From the NCBI RefSeq assembly GCF_900142205.1, contig NZ_FRAA01000007.1, positions 186,001 through 250,000 of the forward strand: 64,000 bases of DNA, read 5' to 3'. The translations under genes and the position numbers were made by a program. This stretch comes from Reichenbachiella agariperforans. Lineage in GTDB: Bacteria > Bacteroidota > Bacteroidia > Cytophagales > Cyclobacteriaceae. This document shows positions 34,995 to 44,975 of the stretch, piece after piece (within the stretch, counting starts at the first letter, position 1; the number at the start of each line of letters is the position of its first letter). Below the pieces are notes generated by a model. The model worked only from the letters and a program-made list of their open reading frames with translations. It made no database searches and was not told the DNA's origin.

Positions 34995-36611
34995 ATGAAA
35001 AATTTATTGAAATATATCGCTGCAGCTTCATTCCTTTTACTAGGAATGACTGCCTGCGACAAGGAATATGAAGCTCCTAATGCTGGAGCGAAGAATAGCG
35101 TAGTTTACAGTTCTGAAACTACATTCGCTAATCAGGTACAGGTGTATGGGGAAATTTCGTTTGGGGATGTTTCTTCAGGCGTACTAGCCAGAGAATGGAC
35201 GGTTCCCGAAGGCATAGGCTATATCGTGTCTGATGATAGTGTGGCCGCTTCTGATCAGTCTAACATCAAAGTGGTGTTTAGCGAGCCAGGTATGCATGAG
35301 GTGAAATTGCACCAAGAGTTTGATGGTGATTTTTTCGTAGGAGAGGATGTATTGAACTCTTCGTATGATACGACCATTATGGTGACAGTACTTGATTCAG
35401 TTTCTATGGGCTTTACTGCTCACCATATCAATGATGACGGGACAGTTGGTGCAGAGTTGGTTTTGTCTGATGGAGCTAAAAACCAGGTGACGGCTAGTAA
35501 AATTGTAAGGTTTACTTACCTAGCTGAAGGTGCACCACAAGAGTTATATTGGACATTTGGTGGAGGGTCTCCCTCTGTCGTCGAATACGATGGCAATCAA
35601 ATGGCTGATGGTACTGCTGATGAAACAAATGTCCAATACAAAAAGATAGGCACTTTTGATATACAGTTTATCGGGTATAGGGATAGACCTTATGGAAGTG
35701 ATACAATTGCGTTTACTGATTTTATAGAGGTGATTCCATCAACTGACCCTGTGACTTTAGATGCTGTTCAGGATCGTGGAAATATGGTTGAGTTATCATT
35801 TAGTAGGGAGATAGATCCTAACTCTGTCAATGCCACAGATTTTGAAGTGAGTATCGCAAATGGCGGAGTTGTATTTTCTCCGACAGTTTCTGGCGTTTCT
35901 GTTGATCCTAATGATGGTACATTGGTTTTGTTGACATTAGAAGGGGAGCGATTTTATCGAGATGATGTAGTTACAGTCTCTTATACACCTGGTGTGATGC
36001 AAACCACAGACTTAGTGACTGCAGATGCTTTTGCTGATGTGGTGATGACTTTTAAGCCAGGTACTAATGTGTTGGCAGGCGAAAGTTCTGGTGTGCAGTA
36101 TGACTTTGAGGAATCAGCTGATGGTAATACCAATTGGCCATACCAGTGGTGGGGAGCTCCTTGGGATCAGTATACACTGGCAGTAGGTTCTGTGAGAGCA
36201 CACTCTGGTAACAAGAGCGCTAAAGTTACTATGCAACCAGCCGGCGGTATGATAATCTCTAACACTGATGCTGATGGAAATAAATTCACATTTGATGTGA
36301 AGAGTGGTAAAACTTACGAAATAGGTGTTTGGATTTATGTAGAGTCCTTGGGCAATATCGATGATATGGCTGGAGAGGTGCCAAACTTAATATTCTTCTA
36401 TCAACCAGCGACAAACTGGGGTGCTGGAAGGTTCAATTTCTTGTCAACTACTGCTACTGGCGAATGGATTTATGCACGAACCACCTTCGAGAGTTTTGGT
36501 GCTGATGCTACGATTAGCCCAGTTATCAGAGGAAGTAATGCAGGCAATGCTGAATCAATCACTTTCTATATGGATGATTGGACAGTTACCGAAGTAGAAC
36601 TAAGACCATAA
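34995..36611 (+). CDS. Surface glycan-binding-type lipoprotein (SusE/F position)
   Basis: 538 residues. Lipoprotein signal (LLLGMTACDKEY, Cys21), two PKD-like Ig domains (about 40-245), an Ig-like domain with LSFSREIDPNSVNATDF (about 250-350), and a C-terminal CBM4/9-like jelly roll (about 365-535; VRAHSGNKSAKVTMQ, GEWIYARTTFES, ITFYMDDWTV). It follows SusD by 23 bp and is the last gene before a strong terminator. The layout is that of surface glycan-binding proteins; the C-terminal module is the likely galactan-binding part. Confidence 0.82.
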   Translation: MKNLLKYIAAASFLLLGMTACDKEYEAPNAGAKNSVVYSSETTFANQVQVYGEISFGDVSSGVLAREWTVPEGIGYIVSDDSVAASDQSNIKVVFSEPGMHEVKLHQEFDGDFFVGEDVLNSSYDTTIMVTVLDSVSMGFTAHHINDDGTVGAELVLSDGAKNQVTASKIVRFTYLAEGAPQELYWTFGGGSPSVVEYDGNQMADGTADETNVQYKKIGTFDIQFIGYRDRPYGSDTIAFTDFIEVIPSTDPVTLDAVQDRGNMVELSFSREIDPNSVNATDFEVSIANGGVVFSPTVSGVSVDPNDGTLVLLTLEGERFYRDDVVTVSYTPGVMQTTDLVTADAFADVVMTFKPGTNVLAGESSGVQYDFEESADGNTNWPYQWWGAPWDQYTLAVGSVRAHSGNKSAKVTMQPAGGMIISNTDADGNKFTFDVKSGKTYEIGVWIYVESLGNIDDMAGEVPNLIFFYQPATNWGAGRFNFLSTTATGEWIYARTTFESFGADATISPVIRGSNAGNAESITFYMDDWTVTEVELRP

Positions 36612-36631
36612 ATCATATAATAGTTTATTTA

Positions 36632-36674
36632 AAACCGGGGCGGTTGTATGGCTTCCGCCCCGGTTTATTTTTTC
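36632..36674 (+). terminator. Strong terminator of the SusCD operon
   Basis: AAACCGGGGCGG (36632-36643) pairs perfectly with CCGCCCCGGTTT (36655-36666) around an 11-nt loop, followed by ATTTTTTC. It begins 20 bp after the glycan-binding lipoprotein stop and separates the SusCD operon from the GH86/AHG operon. Confidence 0.9.
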
Positions 36675-36796
36675 AAATGGGGGCAAATCTATTTGAATAG
36701 GATAGGGATATGTGTTGTCTAGTTATTGTACAGTTTTTTGGTGTACATGCAGAAGCGCTATGTCCTAATTTCATCACACAATAAATTGAATAAATC

Positions 36797-39001
36797 ATGG
36801 GATTGAAATATTTACATATTGCCTGTGGAATGCTATGCCTCGCGATAGGTGCCAAGGCACAGGTACGCGTAGATATCAACCTCGACCTCAAACACCAAGT
36901 CGGCCAAATTGACCAGTTTGACCGAAACAAATTCGTCGCGATTCACGCCAATACAACGGAGCGAGAATGGGACGGAGACAATTTTACAACAGACCTAAGA
37001 AACGACTTTTTGAACGGGTACGATGTGTACCTAGGGCGTGATACAGGAGGCATCTCCTGGGCGCTCAATAGCAATACCGACGAAGACCCTGCTCGTCCTG
37101 GATTCGCAGATCCTGCGGGTATCGAGAGCTACGGTACGACAGTCAAAAATAATTATGCTGCACAGACCAGTTGGCATCCATATGAGGATAGAAATGACCA
37201 AATCCTGGCGGCACAGTTACACCCCTTTTGGCCTGATGGTCAAGAGACCAACCGGGGATGGGCGTTTTCAGAAGCAGATACTGAGGCAGAGCCTTTTGGG
37301 ACAGCTACTGGGGAGTACATGGGGCGCTATATTCGAGATAGCTATGGTACGGGAGGTACAACAGGCGCCAAAAAGCCACTTTATGTAGAGGTGATCAACG
37401 AACCACTTTGGCATCTTGTTGATTTTGGGACAGATGAACCGGAGAAGATCTTCAGGTTTCACAATGCAGTCGCCGACCAAATCCGAAAATACAATGACGA
37501 TGTCTTGATCGGTGGTTTTTGTACTGCATTTCCTGACCATGAAAATCGAGGGTTCGCGCAATGGAATGAAAGGTGGAAGCTTTTCATGGATATGTCTGGC
37601 GATAAAATGGATTATTGGACGATCCATCTCTATGATTTTCCCTCGATCAACAATGGTAAGCAACGCTACCGAAAGGGCAGCAACATGGAGGCAACCTTCG
37701 ATTTGATGGAGCAATACAGTTATATGCAATTTGGAGAAGTGAAGCCGTTCATGATCTCCGAATATGGGGCTCAGATGCACGATTATTTCGGTGCTTGGTC
37801 TCCCTACAGAGATTGGTTGCATCTCAAATCCGTCAATTCCATGATGATGCAGTTCATGGAGCGCGCAAACATCATCAACAAGACCCTCAATTTTTTGCCT
37901 GTCAAGGCAGAATGGGGCACCAATGGGGTGGACGATACTTACAACCACCGGTTGATGCGAAAGGCAGACGAACCACAGGCCTATACAGGAGAGTGGGTCT
38001 ATTCGGACATGGTCAAGACCTATCAGCTATGGTCTGAAGTCAAGGGTACACGTGTGGACAGCTATGCCACCTCACTAGACCTATTGGTGGATGCCTATGT
38101 TGATGGCAAGACAGCTTACGTGATTCTCAACAACCTCAAGTTCGAAGCAGTCCAAATCGAGCTGAACGCGCTAGGGCTGTCGACTGCTGTAGTGGAAGAG
38201 ACAGATCTCAAGCACCTCTACCTAGAGGGACAGGTGCCTGTACTTGAGCAATCCAATCAACAAGGGCTACCTGAGGCTGTGAGCTTGGAGAGTGAAGCCA
38301 CGATGATACTCAAACTGACGCTGAACGAGGCACCGAGTATTGACCAAACTTCAGTGGAGACGAAATACTATGCGACGGATTACCTCCAAGAGATCCATGC
38401 CAATGAGCCACTTACTTTTACGATTTCGGGAGTGCAGTTGGGGGATCATGGTGAAGCCATGCTGCGTCTAGGCTTGGGCAGAGCACATGGAAAGTCTCTC
38501 GTGCCGACCGTTCTAGTCAACGGGTTCGCACTAGATGTGCCGGTAGATTTTCGGGGAGATGATCAGGCGGACAGAGACAGTTTTTTTGGAGTGATAGAAA
38601 TCCCTGTGCCCTACCAACAGCTGCAAAATAGCAACGAAGTGAAAGTGACTTTCGCAGATGAAGGTGGACATCTGAGCAGTGTCGCCATGCAGGTGTATGG
38701 GTTTAGTCGTGAAGTCGATCGCTCGAATCCTGTGCTGGGACTTGAGGACAAAATAGCCTCAACCAGCCTACAAATGAAAGTATATCCCAACCCAAGTTTT
38801 GATAGTGTCCGCCTCGAAGTGGCCCCTGATTTTGTCGGTGGACAGTGGCAAATCATGACACTATCGGGACAAGTAGCACAAGAAGCAAAGATTGATCAGG
38901 AGGTGATGCTCGTGGATGCTTCTGTACTCCCTAGCGGTGTGTACCTGATTCGTGTGAGCAACCAGGGGGAAGTTTTAACAAGGAAATTAGTATTGAAATA
39001 A
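36797..39001 (+). CDS. GH86 beta-agarase/porphyranase with T9SS tail
   Basis: 734 residues. Signal peptide (CLAIGAKAQ), GH86 barrel with acid/base E202 in VINEP and nucleophile E322 in MISEYG, two beta-sandwich domains (about 420-650) and a T9SS tail (MKVYPNPSFDSVRLEV onward). Secreted endo-hydrolase of beta-1,4-galactosyl bonds in agarose or porphyran. Compared with the GH86 at 1605-4529 it has different loops before the acid/base and no CBM6, so the two may favour different polymers or regions. First gene of the AHG operon; the GH2 gene follows after 2 bp. Confidence 0.92.
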   Translation: MGLKYLHIACGMLCLAIGAKAQVRVDINLDLKHQVGQIDQFDRNKFVAIHANTTEREWDGDNFTTDLRNDFLNGYDVYLGRDTGGISWALNSNTDEDPARPGFADPAGIESYGTTVKNNYAAQTSWHPYEDRNDQILAAQLHPFWPDGQETNRGWAFSEADTEAEPFGTATGEYMGRYIRDSYGTGGTTGAKKPLYVEVINEPLWHLVDFGTDEPEKIFRFHNAVADQIRKYNDDVLIGGFCTAFPDHENRGFAQWNERWKLFMDMSGDKMDYWTIHLYDFPSINNGKQRYRKGSNMEATFDLMEQYSYMQFGEVKPFMISEYGAQMHDYFGAWSPYRDWLHLKSVNSMMMQFMERANIINKTLNFLPVKAEWGTNGVDDTYNHRLMRKADEPQAYTGEWVYSDMVKTYQLWSEVKGTRVDSYATSLDLLVDAYVDGKTAYVILNNLKFEAVQIELNALGLSTAVVEETDLKHLYLEGQVPVLEQSNQQGLPEAVSLESEATMILKLTLNEAPSIDQTSVETKYYATDYLQEIHANEPLTFTISGVQLGDHGEAMLRLGLGRAHGKSLVPTVLVNGFALDVPVDFRGDDQADRDSFFGVIEIPVPYQQLQNSNEVKVTFADEGGHLSSVAMQVYGFSREVDRSNPVLGLEDKIASTSLQMKVYPNPSFDSVRLEVAPDFVGGQWQIMTLSGQVAQEAKIDQEVMLVDASVLPSGVYLIRVSNQGEVLTRKLVLK

Positions 39002-39003
39002 GG

Positions 39004-41556
39004 ATGAAAAGGACAATAAATAAGGTACTCGGATTGGCGCTTGGTTTGGCTATATCTTGGGGAGCAAAAGCGACTGAAGCCGTTGATTTTAATTTTGATT
39101 GGCAGTTTAGACTGACACAAGACTCTGTCATGGGAGGGGATTACACGCACAATCTCCAAACGGATGATGGATGGACAGAGGTCAGACTACCGCACGATTG
39201 GGTCATCGGTGGGACTTACGATCAGGCCAATGCACAGTTTGCGCCAGCGACAGGCTACATCTATGGAGGTGGATACGGTTGGTACCAGAAGACCTTTGAC
39301 CTCCATGTCAGCGAGGACAGCTTGCATCATATTTTGTTTGACGGGGTGTACAATCACTCCGAAGTATGGATCAACGGTCATTCTCTCGGAGAGCATCCCT
39401 ACGGTTATTCGCCCTTCTACTATGACTTGACTCCCTATCTCAATGCAGATGGAAAAGACAACCTATTGGTCGTCAAGATCGATCATACGCGCTATGCGGA
39501 TAGCAGATGGTACACGGGGGCGGGGATCTACCGCAACGTCAAGTTGGTGTCCAGTCACAAACTACGTGTACCGATATGGGGCACCTTCGTCCAAACACCC
39601 GAAGTGACGACCGAGCAAGCACTCGTCAGCATGGAGTTTACCTTGGACAATGGACTAGACAAGAAGACCAAAGCATCCTACACCGTAGAGATTGTAGATC
39701 CTATGGGAGTTGTCGTGGCGACTCAAACCGAAAAGATCAAGCTGACACAGTCTAGTCAGCAAAAGGTCAACGTGAATCTGACCGTGGATCACCCTGAACT
39801 ATGGGGAATAGATGATCCGAAGCTTTACCAAGCAGTCACGACCGTTTATGTCAAGGATACCCCAGTGGATCAGCAGAAAACTCGTTTTGGCATTCGTACC
39901 ATCCGCTTCGATGCGAACGAGGGTTTTTTCCTCAATGGAGAAAACATGAAAATCAAAGGGGTCTGCTTGCATCATGATGGTGGACTTGTGGGTACTGCAG
40001 TACCTCGTGGCGTATGGGAGCGTAGGTTTAAGGTATTGAAAGAGGCGGGGTGCAACGCGATTCGCATTTCACACAATCCAGGTTCTGAGGAGTTTTTACA
40101 ACTGTGCGACGAGATGGGATTTTTGGTACAGGATGAGTTTTTTGACGAGTGGGACAACCCCAAAGACAAACGCTGGAACACCAAGGAGAAAGAAGTTCAC
40201 TACGAGACTCAAGGGGCGTCACAGTATTTTCAGGAGTGGGCTGAGAGTGACCTGAAGTCAGTCATGTTGGCACATAGAAACCATCCGAGTATCATCCAAT
40301 GGAGCATCGGTAACGAGATCGAATGGACTTATCCACGGACTGCAGAGGCTACAGGATTCTTCAACAACATGGATTGGAATGGCAACTATTTTTGGTCAGA
40401 ACCACCTTACAATACCGAGCAGATTGCTCAGAGATTGGATACTCTTCCTAGAGGCAAGTACGATATCGGAGAGACGGCACAAAAGCTCGCAGCATGGACC
40501 AGAGAGATGGACACGTCTCGACCTGTAGTGGCCAATTGTATCCTGCCTTCTGCCAGCCATCTGACTGGGTATGGACAGACCTTGGACATAGTTGGGTACA
40601 GCTACCGTCGTATTCTTTATGATTATGGACATGAAAACTACCCTGACAAAGTCATCATGGGGACAGAGAATCTGGCGCAATACCACGAATGGAAGGCCAT
40701 CATGGAGCGACCGTTTATTTCAGGTACCTACTTGTGGACAGGGATTGACTACTTGGGAGAGATCAGGGGACCATGGCCCAAAAAAGGCACGGGAAGTGGA
40801 ATAGTAGATTTTGCGGGGTTCGCCAAGCCGTCTTACCACATGATGAAGTCCCTCTGGAACGAGGAACCAAGCATCTACATCGCCACGCAGACACTCGACC
40901 GATCCATCAACGCGATAGACGAAGCTACTGGTCTCATGGTAGCCAAGGATCCAGAGGCTTGGCAGCATGCACTTTGGGAGTGGCATGATGTCAACAACTA
41001 CTGGGAGTACGAAGAGGGAGAAATGATCAGTGTCGAACTGTACTCCAACTGTGATGAGATTGAGTTGTTTTTGAATGACAGCAGCTTGGGCAAACGTAGT
41101 TTGTCGGAGTTTGAAGATCATATCTACAAGTGGGCCGTGCCTTTTGCTCAAGGAGAACTCAAAGCGGTCGGTACGCTGGATGGTATTCAGATAGAGGAGG
41201 TGCTTTACAGTACCACGGCTCCATATGCAGTAGAGCTCAAGGTAGATCAGCAGCAGATCGATGCAGATGGGTACGATGTAGTACATGTCGTAGCACAGCT
41301 AGTGGATAGAAGCGGTCGCCCTGTCAAAGACCAAAACAGAAAAATCACATTCGATATCGCTGGAGAAGCGAGACTGCTGGGAGTAGACACAGGGTCGGTG
41401 TACAATGTGCAACAGCACAGTACCAATGCGCTAGTCACAGATCAGGGCAGGGCTTTGATGATTTTTCAATCCATCAAAGGCAAAACAGGAGAAGTCAAAG
41501 TGACCGTCTCGGCAGACGGATTGGAAGCTGGCGTAGCGAAGGTCACAATCAAATAA
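39004..41556 (+). CDS. GH2 agarolytic beta-galactosidase-type enzyme
   Basis: 850 residues. Signal peptide (LGLALGLAISWGAKAT), jelly roll (about 28-185), Ig domain, TIM barrel with acid/base E438 in SIGNEI and nucleophile E555 in MGTEN, DUF4982-type Ig domain and a C-terminal Ig domain (about 755-850). It starts 2 bp after the GH86 stop, so it is translationally coupled. In agar degraders a GH2 enzyme removes the non-reducing galactose of agaro-oligosaccharides so GH50 and GH117 can proceed; that role fits here. The galactose produced could go to the epimerase encoded downstream. Probably periplasmic. Confidence 0.9.
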   Translation: MKRTINKVLGLALGLAISWGAKATEAVDFNFDWQFRLTQDSVMGGDYTHNLQTDDGWTEVRLPHDWVIGGTYDQANAQFAPATGYIYGGGYGWYQKTFDLHVSEDSLHHILFDGVYNHSEVWINGHSLGEHPYGYSPFYYDLTPYLNADGKDNLLVVKIDHTRYADSRWYTGAGIYRNVKLVSSHKLRVPIWGTFVQTPEVTTEQALVSMEFTLDNGLDKKTKASYTVEIVDPMGVVVATQTEKIKLTQSSQQKVNVNLTVDHPELWGIDDPKLYQAVTTVYVKDTPVDQQKTRFGIRTIRFDANEGFFLNGENMKIKGVCLHHDGGLVGTAVPRGVWERRFKVLKEAGCNAIRISHNPGSEEFLQLCDEMGFLVQDEFFDEWDNPKDKRWNTKEKEVHYETQGASQYFQEWAESDLKSVMLAHRNHPSIIQWSIGNEIEWTYPRTAEATGFFNNMDWNGNYFWSEPPYNTEQIAQRLDTLPRGKYDIGETAQKLAAWTREMDTSRPVVANCILPSASHLTGYGQTLDIVGYSYRRILYDYGHENYPDKVIMGTENLAQYHEWKAIMERPFISGTYLWTGIDYLGEIRGPWPKKGTGSGIVDFAGFAKPSYHMMKSLWNEEPSIYIATQTLDRSINAIDEATGLMVAKDPEAWQHALWEWHDVNNYWEYEEGEMISVELYSNCDEIELFLNDSSLGKRSLSEFEDHIYKWAVPFAQGELKAVGTLDGIQIEEVLYSTTAPYAVELKVDQQQIDADGYDVVHVVAQLVDRSGRPVKDQNRKITFDIAGEARLLGVDTGSVYNVQQHSTNALVTDQGRALMIFQSIKGKTGEVKVTVSADGLEAGVAKVTIK

Positions 41557-41593
41557 GTGGGTTTTACAACAATGAATAACAAGAGACAAAACG

Positions 41594-42613
41594 ATGAAGG
41601 CAGCATTTTATAAAGAAAAAGGGAAGTTCGAAATTGGTGAAGGTCAACAGATCAAACCTGGAGCGGGCGAAGTAAGATTAGATGTGGCGTACTGCGGCGT
41701 ATGCGGGACAGATGTACACATCTATCACGGGGTGATGGATGCGAGAGTGAAGCCACCGATGACCGTAGGACACGAAGCATCTGCTACGGTAGCTGAATTG
41801 GGTGAAGGAGTATCCAACGTCAAAGTGGGAGACAAAGTAGCAGTTCGTCCGTTGCACTTTGGTGCACCGCATGCTTTTGACAAAGGCTTTGCGCATGTAG
41901 GTAAAAACTTGAAGTTTATCGGAATCGATAGCCAGGGAGCTTTTCAAAATAGCTGGACGGTGCCTGCCTATACTTTGCACAAGTTGCCCGAGAGCTTGTC
42001 GCTCAAGCATGGTGCATTTATCGAACCATTGGCAGTGGCGTGTCACGATGTGAAAATCGGACGTGTAGTCGCTGGAGAGCATACGCTGGTGATTGGAGGT
42101 GGCCCTATTGGGACTTTGATCGCGTATGTATTGCAAGAAAAGGGAGCGCATGTCATCATCTCTGAAGTCAACGAAAACAGACTGAAGATGCTCAATGACC
42201 TAGGGTTCACAACGATCAATCCTGCCAAAGAAAGTTTGACAGAGCGCATCAGTGAGCTCACCAACGAAAAAATGATTGACTGTGCATTTGAAGTGTCGGG
42301 TTCAGCACCTGGAGTAGAGGCGATGACGCAGGTCGTCAATGTGAGAGGTCGCATCGTGATGGTGGCCATCCATGGTGGCGAGAAGAAACCCGTCGATTTG
42401 TTCAAATTCTTCTGGTCAGAGATCGAGCTATTGGGCGCGAGATTGTACGAGGAGGAGGATTATGAGGAGGCCATCCGTATCGCAGATTCAGGGCAAGTGC
42501 CTTTCGAAAAACTCATCACACAAGTGGATACTTTGGACAATATCCAGTCGATTTTCGAAACGATCGACAACAATCCTGCAGGTATGAAATACTTGATTGA
42601 CTGTCAACAGTAA
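41594..42613 (+). CDS. MDR dehydrogenase without structural zinc; candidate 2-keto-3-deoxy-L-galactonate dehydrogenase
   Basis: 339 residues. Catalytic zinc ligands C37 (GVCGTD) and H60-E61 (VGHEAS), and a Rossmann motif GGGPIG near 165. The loop that normally holds the four-Cys structural zinc has no Cys (RPLHFGAPHAFDKGFAHVGK), unlike the MDR at 20664-21677. In the AHG pathway described for marine agar degraders, 2-keto-3-deoxy-L-galactonate is oxidised at C5 to the 2,5-diketo acid and then reduced to KDG; this enzyme and the next SDR fit those two steps (inference). Gaps: 37 bp after GH2, 39 bp before the SDR. Confidence 0.78.
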   Translation: MKAAFYKEKGKFEIGEGQQIKPGAGEVRLDVAYCGVCGTDVHIYHGVMDARVKPPMTVGHEASATVAELGEGVSNVKVGDKVAVRPLHFGAPHAFDKGFAHVGKNLKFIGIDSQGAFQNSWTVPAYTLHKLPESLSLKHGAFIEPLAVACHDVKIGRVVAGEHTLVIGGGPIGTLIAYVLQEKGAHVIISEVNENRLKMLNDLGFTTINPAKESLTERISELTNEKMIDCAFEVSGSAPGVEAMTQVVNVRGRIVMVAIHGGEKKPVDLFKFFWSEIELLGARLYEEEDYEEAIRIADSGQVPFEKLITQVDTLDNIQSIFETIDNNPAGMKYLIDCQQ

Positions 42614-42652
42614 ACAGAACTACCAATAGAAATTCACACAACATAAGATACA

Positions 42653-43423
42653 ATGAGCATATTAGATACATTCAAATTAGAAGGAAAAGTAGCCCTAGTG
42701 ACTGGGTGCAAGAGAGGAATCGGCAAAGCCATGGCCGTAGGTTTGGCAGAGGCAGGGGCAGACATCATCGGGGTGAGTGCTTCTTTGGAAAAATCTGGAT
42801 CAGAAGTCGAAAAGGCTGTCACTGCTTTGGGCAGAAAGTTCAAGGCTTACACATGTGATTTTTCGGATAGAAACGCTTTGTATGAGTTCATCAAAGAAGT
42901 GAAAGGAGACTTTCCAGTGATCGATATTTTGGTCAACAATGCGGGAACCATCCTCCGAACTCCTGCAGCCGAGCACCCAGATGAAATGTGGGACAAGGTC
43001 ATCGAAGTGAACCAAAATTCACAATTCATTTTGACACGAGAGATTGGGAAAGAAATGGTTGCTAGAGGCAGTGGCAAAGTGATTTTCACGGCTTCTCTAT
43101 TGACTTTCCAAGGCGGCATCACCGTACCTGGTTATGCTGCGAGCAAGGGAGCAATCGGTCAGATGACGATGGCTTTTGCCAACGAATGGGCAGGCAAAGG
43201 GGTCAATGTCAATGCAATCGCACCTGGCTACATCAGCACTGACAATACCGAGGCATTGAGAAACGATGCGGACAGATCTGCGTCGATTCTCTCTAGAATT
43301 CCTGCAGGACGGTGGGGCGAAGCGACGGATTTTGCAGGACCTACAGTGTTTCTCGCATCTGCGGCATCTAGCTACATGCACGGCAGCATCATGCTAGTCG
43401 ACGGAGGCTGGATGGGACGTTAA
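42653..43423 (+). CDS. KduD-like SDR, candidate 2,5-diketo-3-deoxy-L-galactonate reductase
   Basis: 256 residues. Classical SDR: VTGCKRGIGKAM cofactor motif, LVNNAGTILR, active-site TASLLTFQGG and YAASK, and LVDGGW at the end. The sequence is close in style to KduD (2-deoxy-D-gluconate 3-dehydrogenase), with DTFKLEGKVALVTG and PAGRWGEATDFAGPTVFLAS. KduD reduces 2,5-diketo-3-deoxy-D-gluconate to KDG. Oxidation of 2-keto-3-deoxy-L-galactonate at C5 gives the same diketo compound, because the two acids differ only at C5, so a KduD-type enzyme is chemically what the AHG route needs here. Confidence 0.82.
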   Translation: MSILDTFKLEGKVALVTGCKRGIGKAMAVGLAEAGADIIGVSASLEKSGSEVEKAVTALGRKFKAYTCDFSDRNALYEFIKEVKGDFPVIDILVNNAGTILRTPAAEHPDEMWDKVIEVNQNSQFILTREIGKEMVARGSGKVIFTASLLTFQGGITVPGYAASKGAIGQMTMAFANEWAGKGVNVNAIAPGYISTDNTEALRNDADRSASILSRIPAGRWGEATDFAGPTVFLASAASSYMHGSIMLVDGGWMGR

Positions 43424-43426
43424 TGA

Positions 43427-43520
43427 GTGCTCAGTACTTGGTACCATAGACTAAGTACTGAATCTCTTTTACCTATAAAATATTAAGAGTCTTTGTGCTC
43501 TCTACTTAGTACTAAATACT
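43427..43520. repeat. Degenerate intercistronic repeat with AGTACT motifs
   Basis: Two related segments, GTGCTCAGTACTTGGTAC at 43427-43444 and GTGCTCTCTACTTAGTAC at 43495-43512, are 68 bp apart. CAGTACTT (43432-43439) and AAGTACTG (43453-43460) form a perfect inverted repeat, and CTTAGTACTAAATACTTG repeats the theme just before the aldehyde dehydrogenase ATG. This is the longest gap in the AHG operon (104 bp). It could be an RNA-processing or attenuation site or just a decayed repeat. Confidence 0.5.
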
Positions 43521-43527
43521 TGAAAAA

Positions 43528-44967
43528 ATGAAGGATTACAAATTGTTTATCAACGGAGAGTGGGTAGAATCCACGACTGGAGACAGAGATACCGTATATA
43601 GCCCGATCGACGAGAGCAGTGTAGCTACTACGGCGATGGGAGTAGAAGCGGACGCTGTTCTCGCCCTCCAAGCGGCAGAAACAGCGCAGAAGGAATGGAA
43701 AAAATGGCCAGCCAAAAAGAGAGCAGACTTATTGAGGAAGTTTGCAGCGGAGATTCGTGCCAACCGAGATAGACTCGGTGAGTTGCTCACCAGAGAGCAA
43801 GGCAAATTGCTGTCGTTGGCCAAGTTCGAAGTAGATGTGACGGCCAGTTTCATCGAGTATGCCTGTGATGGTGCCAGAGCCATAGAAGGAGATATCGTCC
43901 AGTCGGACAACCCTGATGAGCACATTTGGATTCACAAAATCCCGAGAGGAGTGGTCGTAGCGATCACGGCATGGAACTTCCCACTGGCACTGGCTGGTCG
44001 CAAGATCGGTCCAGCATTGATCGCTGGTAACGCCATAGTCGTGAAGCCTACGCAGGAGACACCACTGGCGACTTTGGAGTTAGGTGACATTGCCAACAAA
44101 GTTGGCTTGCCAAAGGGACTATTGAATATCGTCACTGGTTCAGGTCGTGTATTGGGCGAAGCATTGGTAGCCAATCCAATCACTAAGATGGTGACCATGA
44201 CGGGTAGTACGCCTGCAGGTCAGTCGATCTTCAAGACTGCTGCGCAGAATTTGACACATGTACAGTTGGAGTTGGGAGGCAAAGCACCATCAATAGTTTT
44301 CGCGGATGCGGATATAGATCAGGCGGTAGAGGCGACTTTTCACTCACGATGGGACAACTGCGGACAGGTATGCACCTGCAACGAACGCATGTATGTGCAC
44401 GAGGATATCTACGACGTATTTATGGAGAAGTTTCTCGCCAAGACGCGCGCAATCAAAGTAGGCAATCCGATGGAAGAGGGTGTAGATATGGGACCAAAAG
44501 TCAACGCCAACGAACTCAAAAACATGGAGCATCTGGTAGCGAAAAGTATCGAGGAAGGCGCGACGATCGCATTTGGAGGCAAGAAACCTACCGGCAAGGG
44601 ATTTGACAAAGGGCACTGGTTCGAACCGACCGTGATCACAGATGTGACCCAAGACATGACGATCGTACACGAGGAGGCTTTTGGACCGATTTTGCCCGTT
44701 ATCAAGTTCAAGGATTTTGATCAAGTGATCGCTTGGGCCAACGACTGTGCGTACGGATTGGCTGCTATGGTGTTCACGACTGACATGAAGAAAATCCTCA
44801 GACTCAACGACGAGTTGGAGTTCGGGGAGATCTATGTCAACAGAGGACATGGCGAACAGCACCAAGGATTCCACAACGGCTACAAACTCAGCGGTAGCGG
44901 AGGAGAAGACGGTAAATATGGTTTCGAACAGTACATGGAGAAGAAAACGTTTTACGTGAAATATTAA
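43528..44967 (+). CDS. NAD(P)-dependent aldehyde dehydrogenase, candidate 3,6-anhydro-L-galactose dehydrogenase
   Basis: 479 residues. Complete ALDH active site: N150 (AWNFP), E248 (LELGGK) and nucleophile C282 (GQVC). The C-terminal region (VNRGHGEQHQGFHNGYKLSG) resembles lactaldehyde dehydrogenase AldA. Placed between the KduD-like SDR and the cycloisomerase, it fits the first intracellular AHG step: oxidation of the aldehyde to 3,6-anhydro-L-galactonate. The product then goes to the enzyme encoded next. Substrate is inferred from gene order. Confidence 0.86.
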   Translation: MKDYKLFINGEWVESTTGDRDTVYSPIDESSVATTAMGVEADAVLALQAAETAQKEWKKWPAKKRADLLRKFAAEIRANRDRLGELLTREQGKLLSLAKFEVDVTASFIEYACDGARAIEGDIVQSDNPDEHIWIHKIPRGVVVAITAWNFPLALAGRKIGPALIAGNAIVVKPTQETPLATLELGDIANKVGLPKGLLNIVTGSGRVLGEALVANPITKMVTMTGSTPAGQSIFKTAAQNLTHVQLELGGKAPSIVFADADIDQAVEATFHSRWDNCGQVCTCNERMYVHEDIYDVFMEKFLAKTRAIKVGNPMEEGVDMGPKVNANELKNMEHLVAKSIEEGATIAFGGKKPTGKGFDKGHWFEPTVITDVTQDMTIVHEEAFGPILPVIKFKDFDQVIAWANDCAYGLAAMVFTTDMKKILRLNDELEFGEIYVNRGHGEQHQGFHNGYKLSGSGGEDGKYGFEQYMEKKTFYVKY

Positions 44968-44975
44968 AGTATTCG

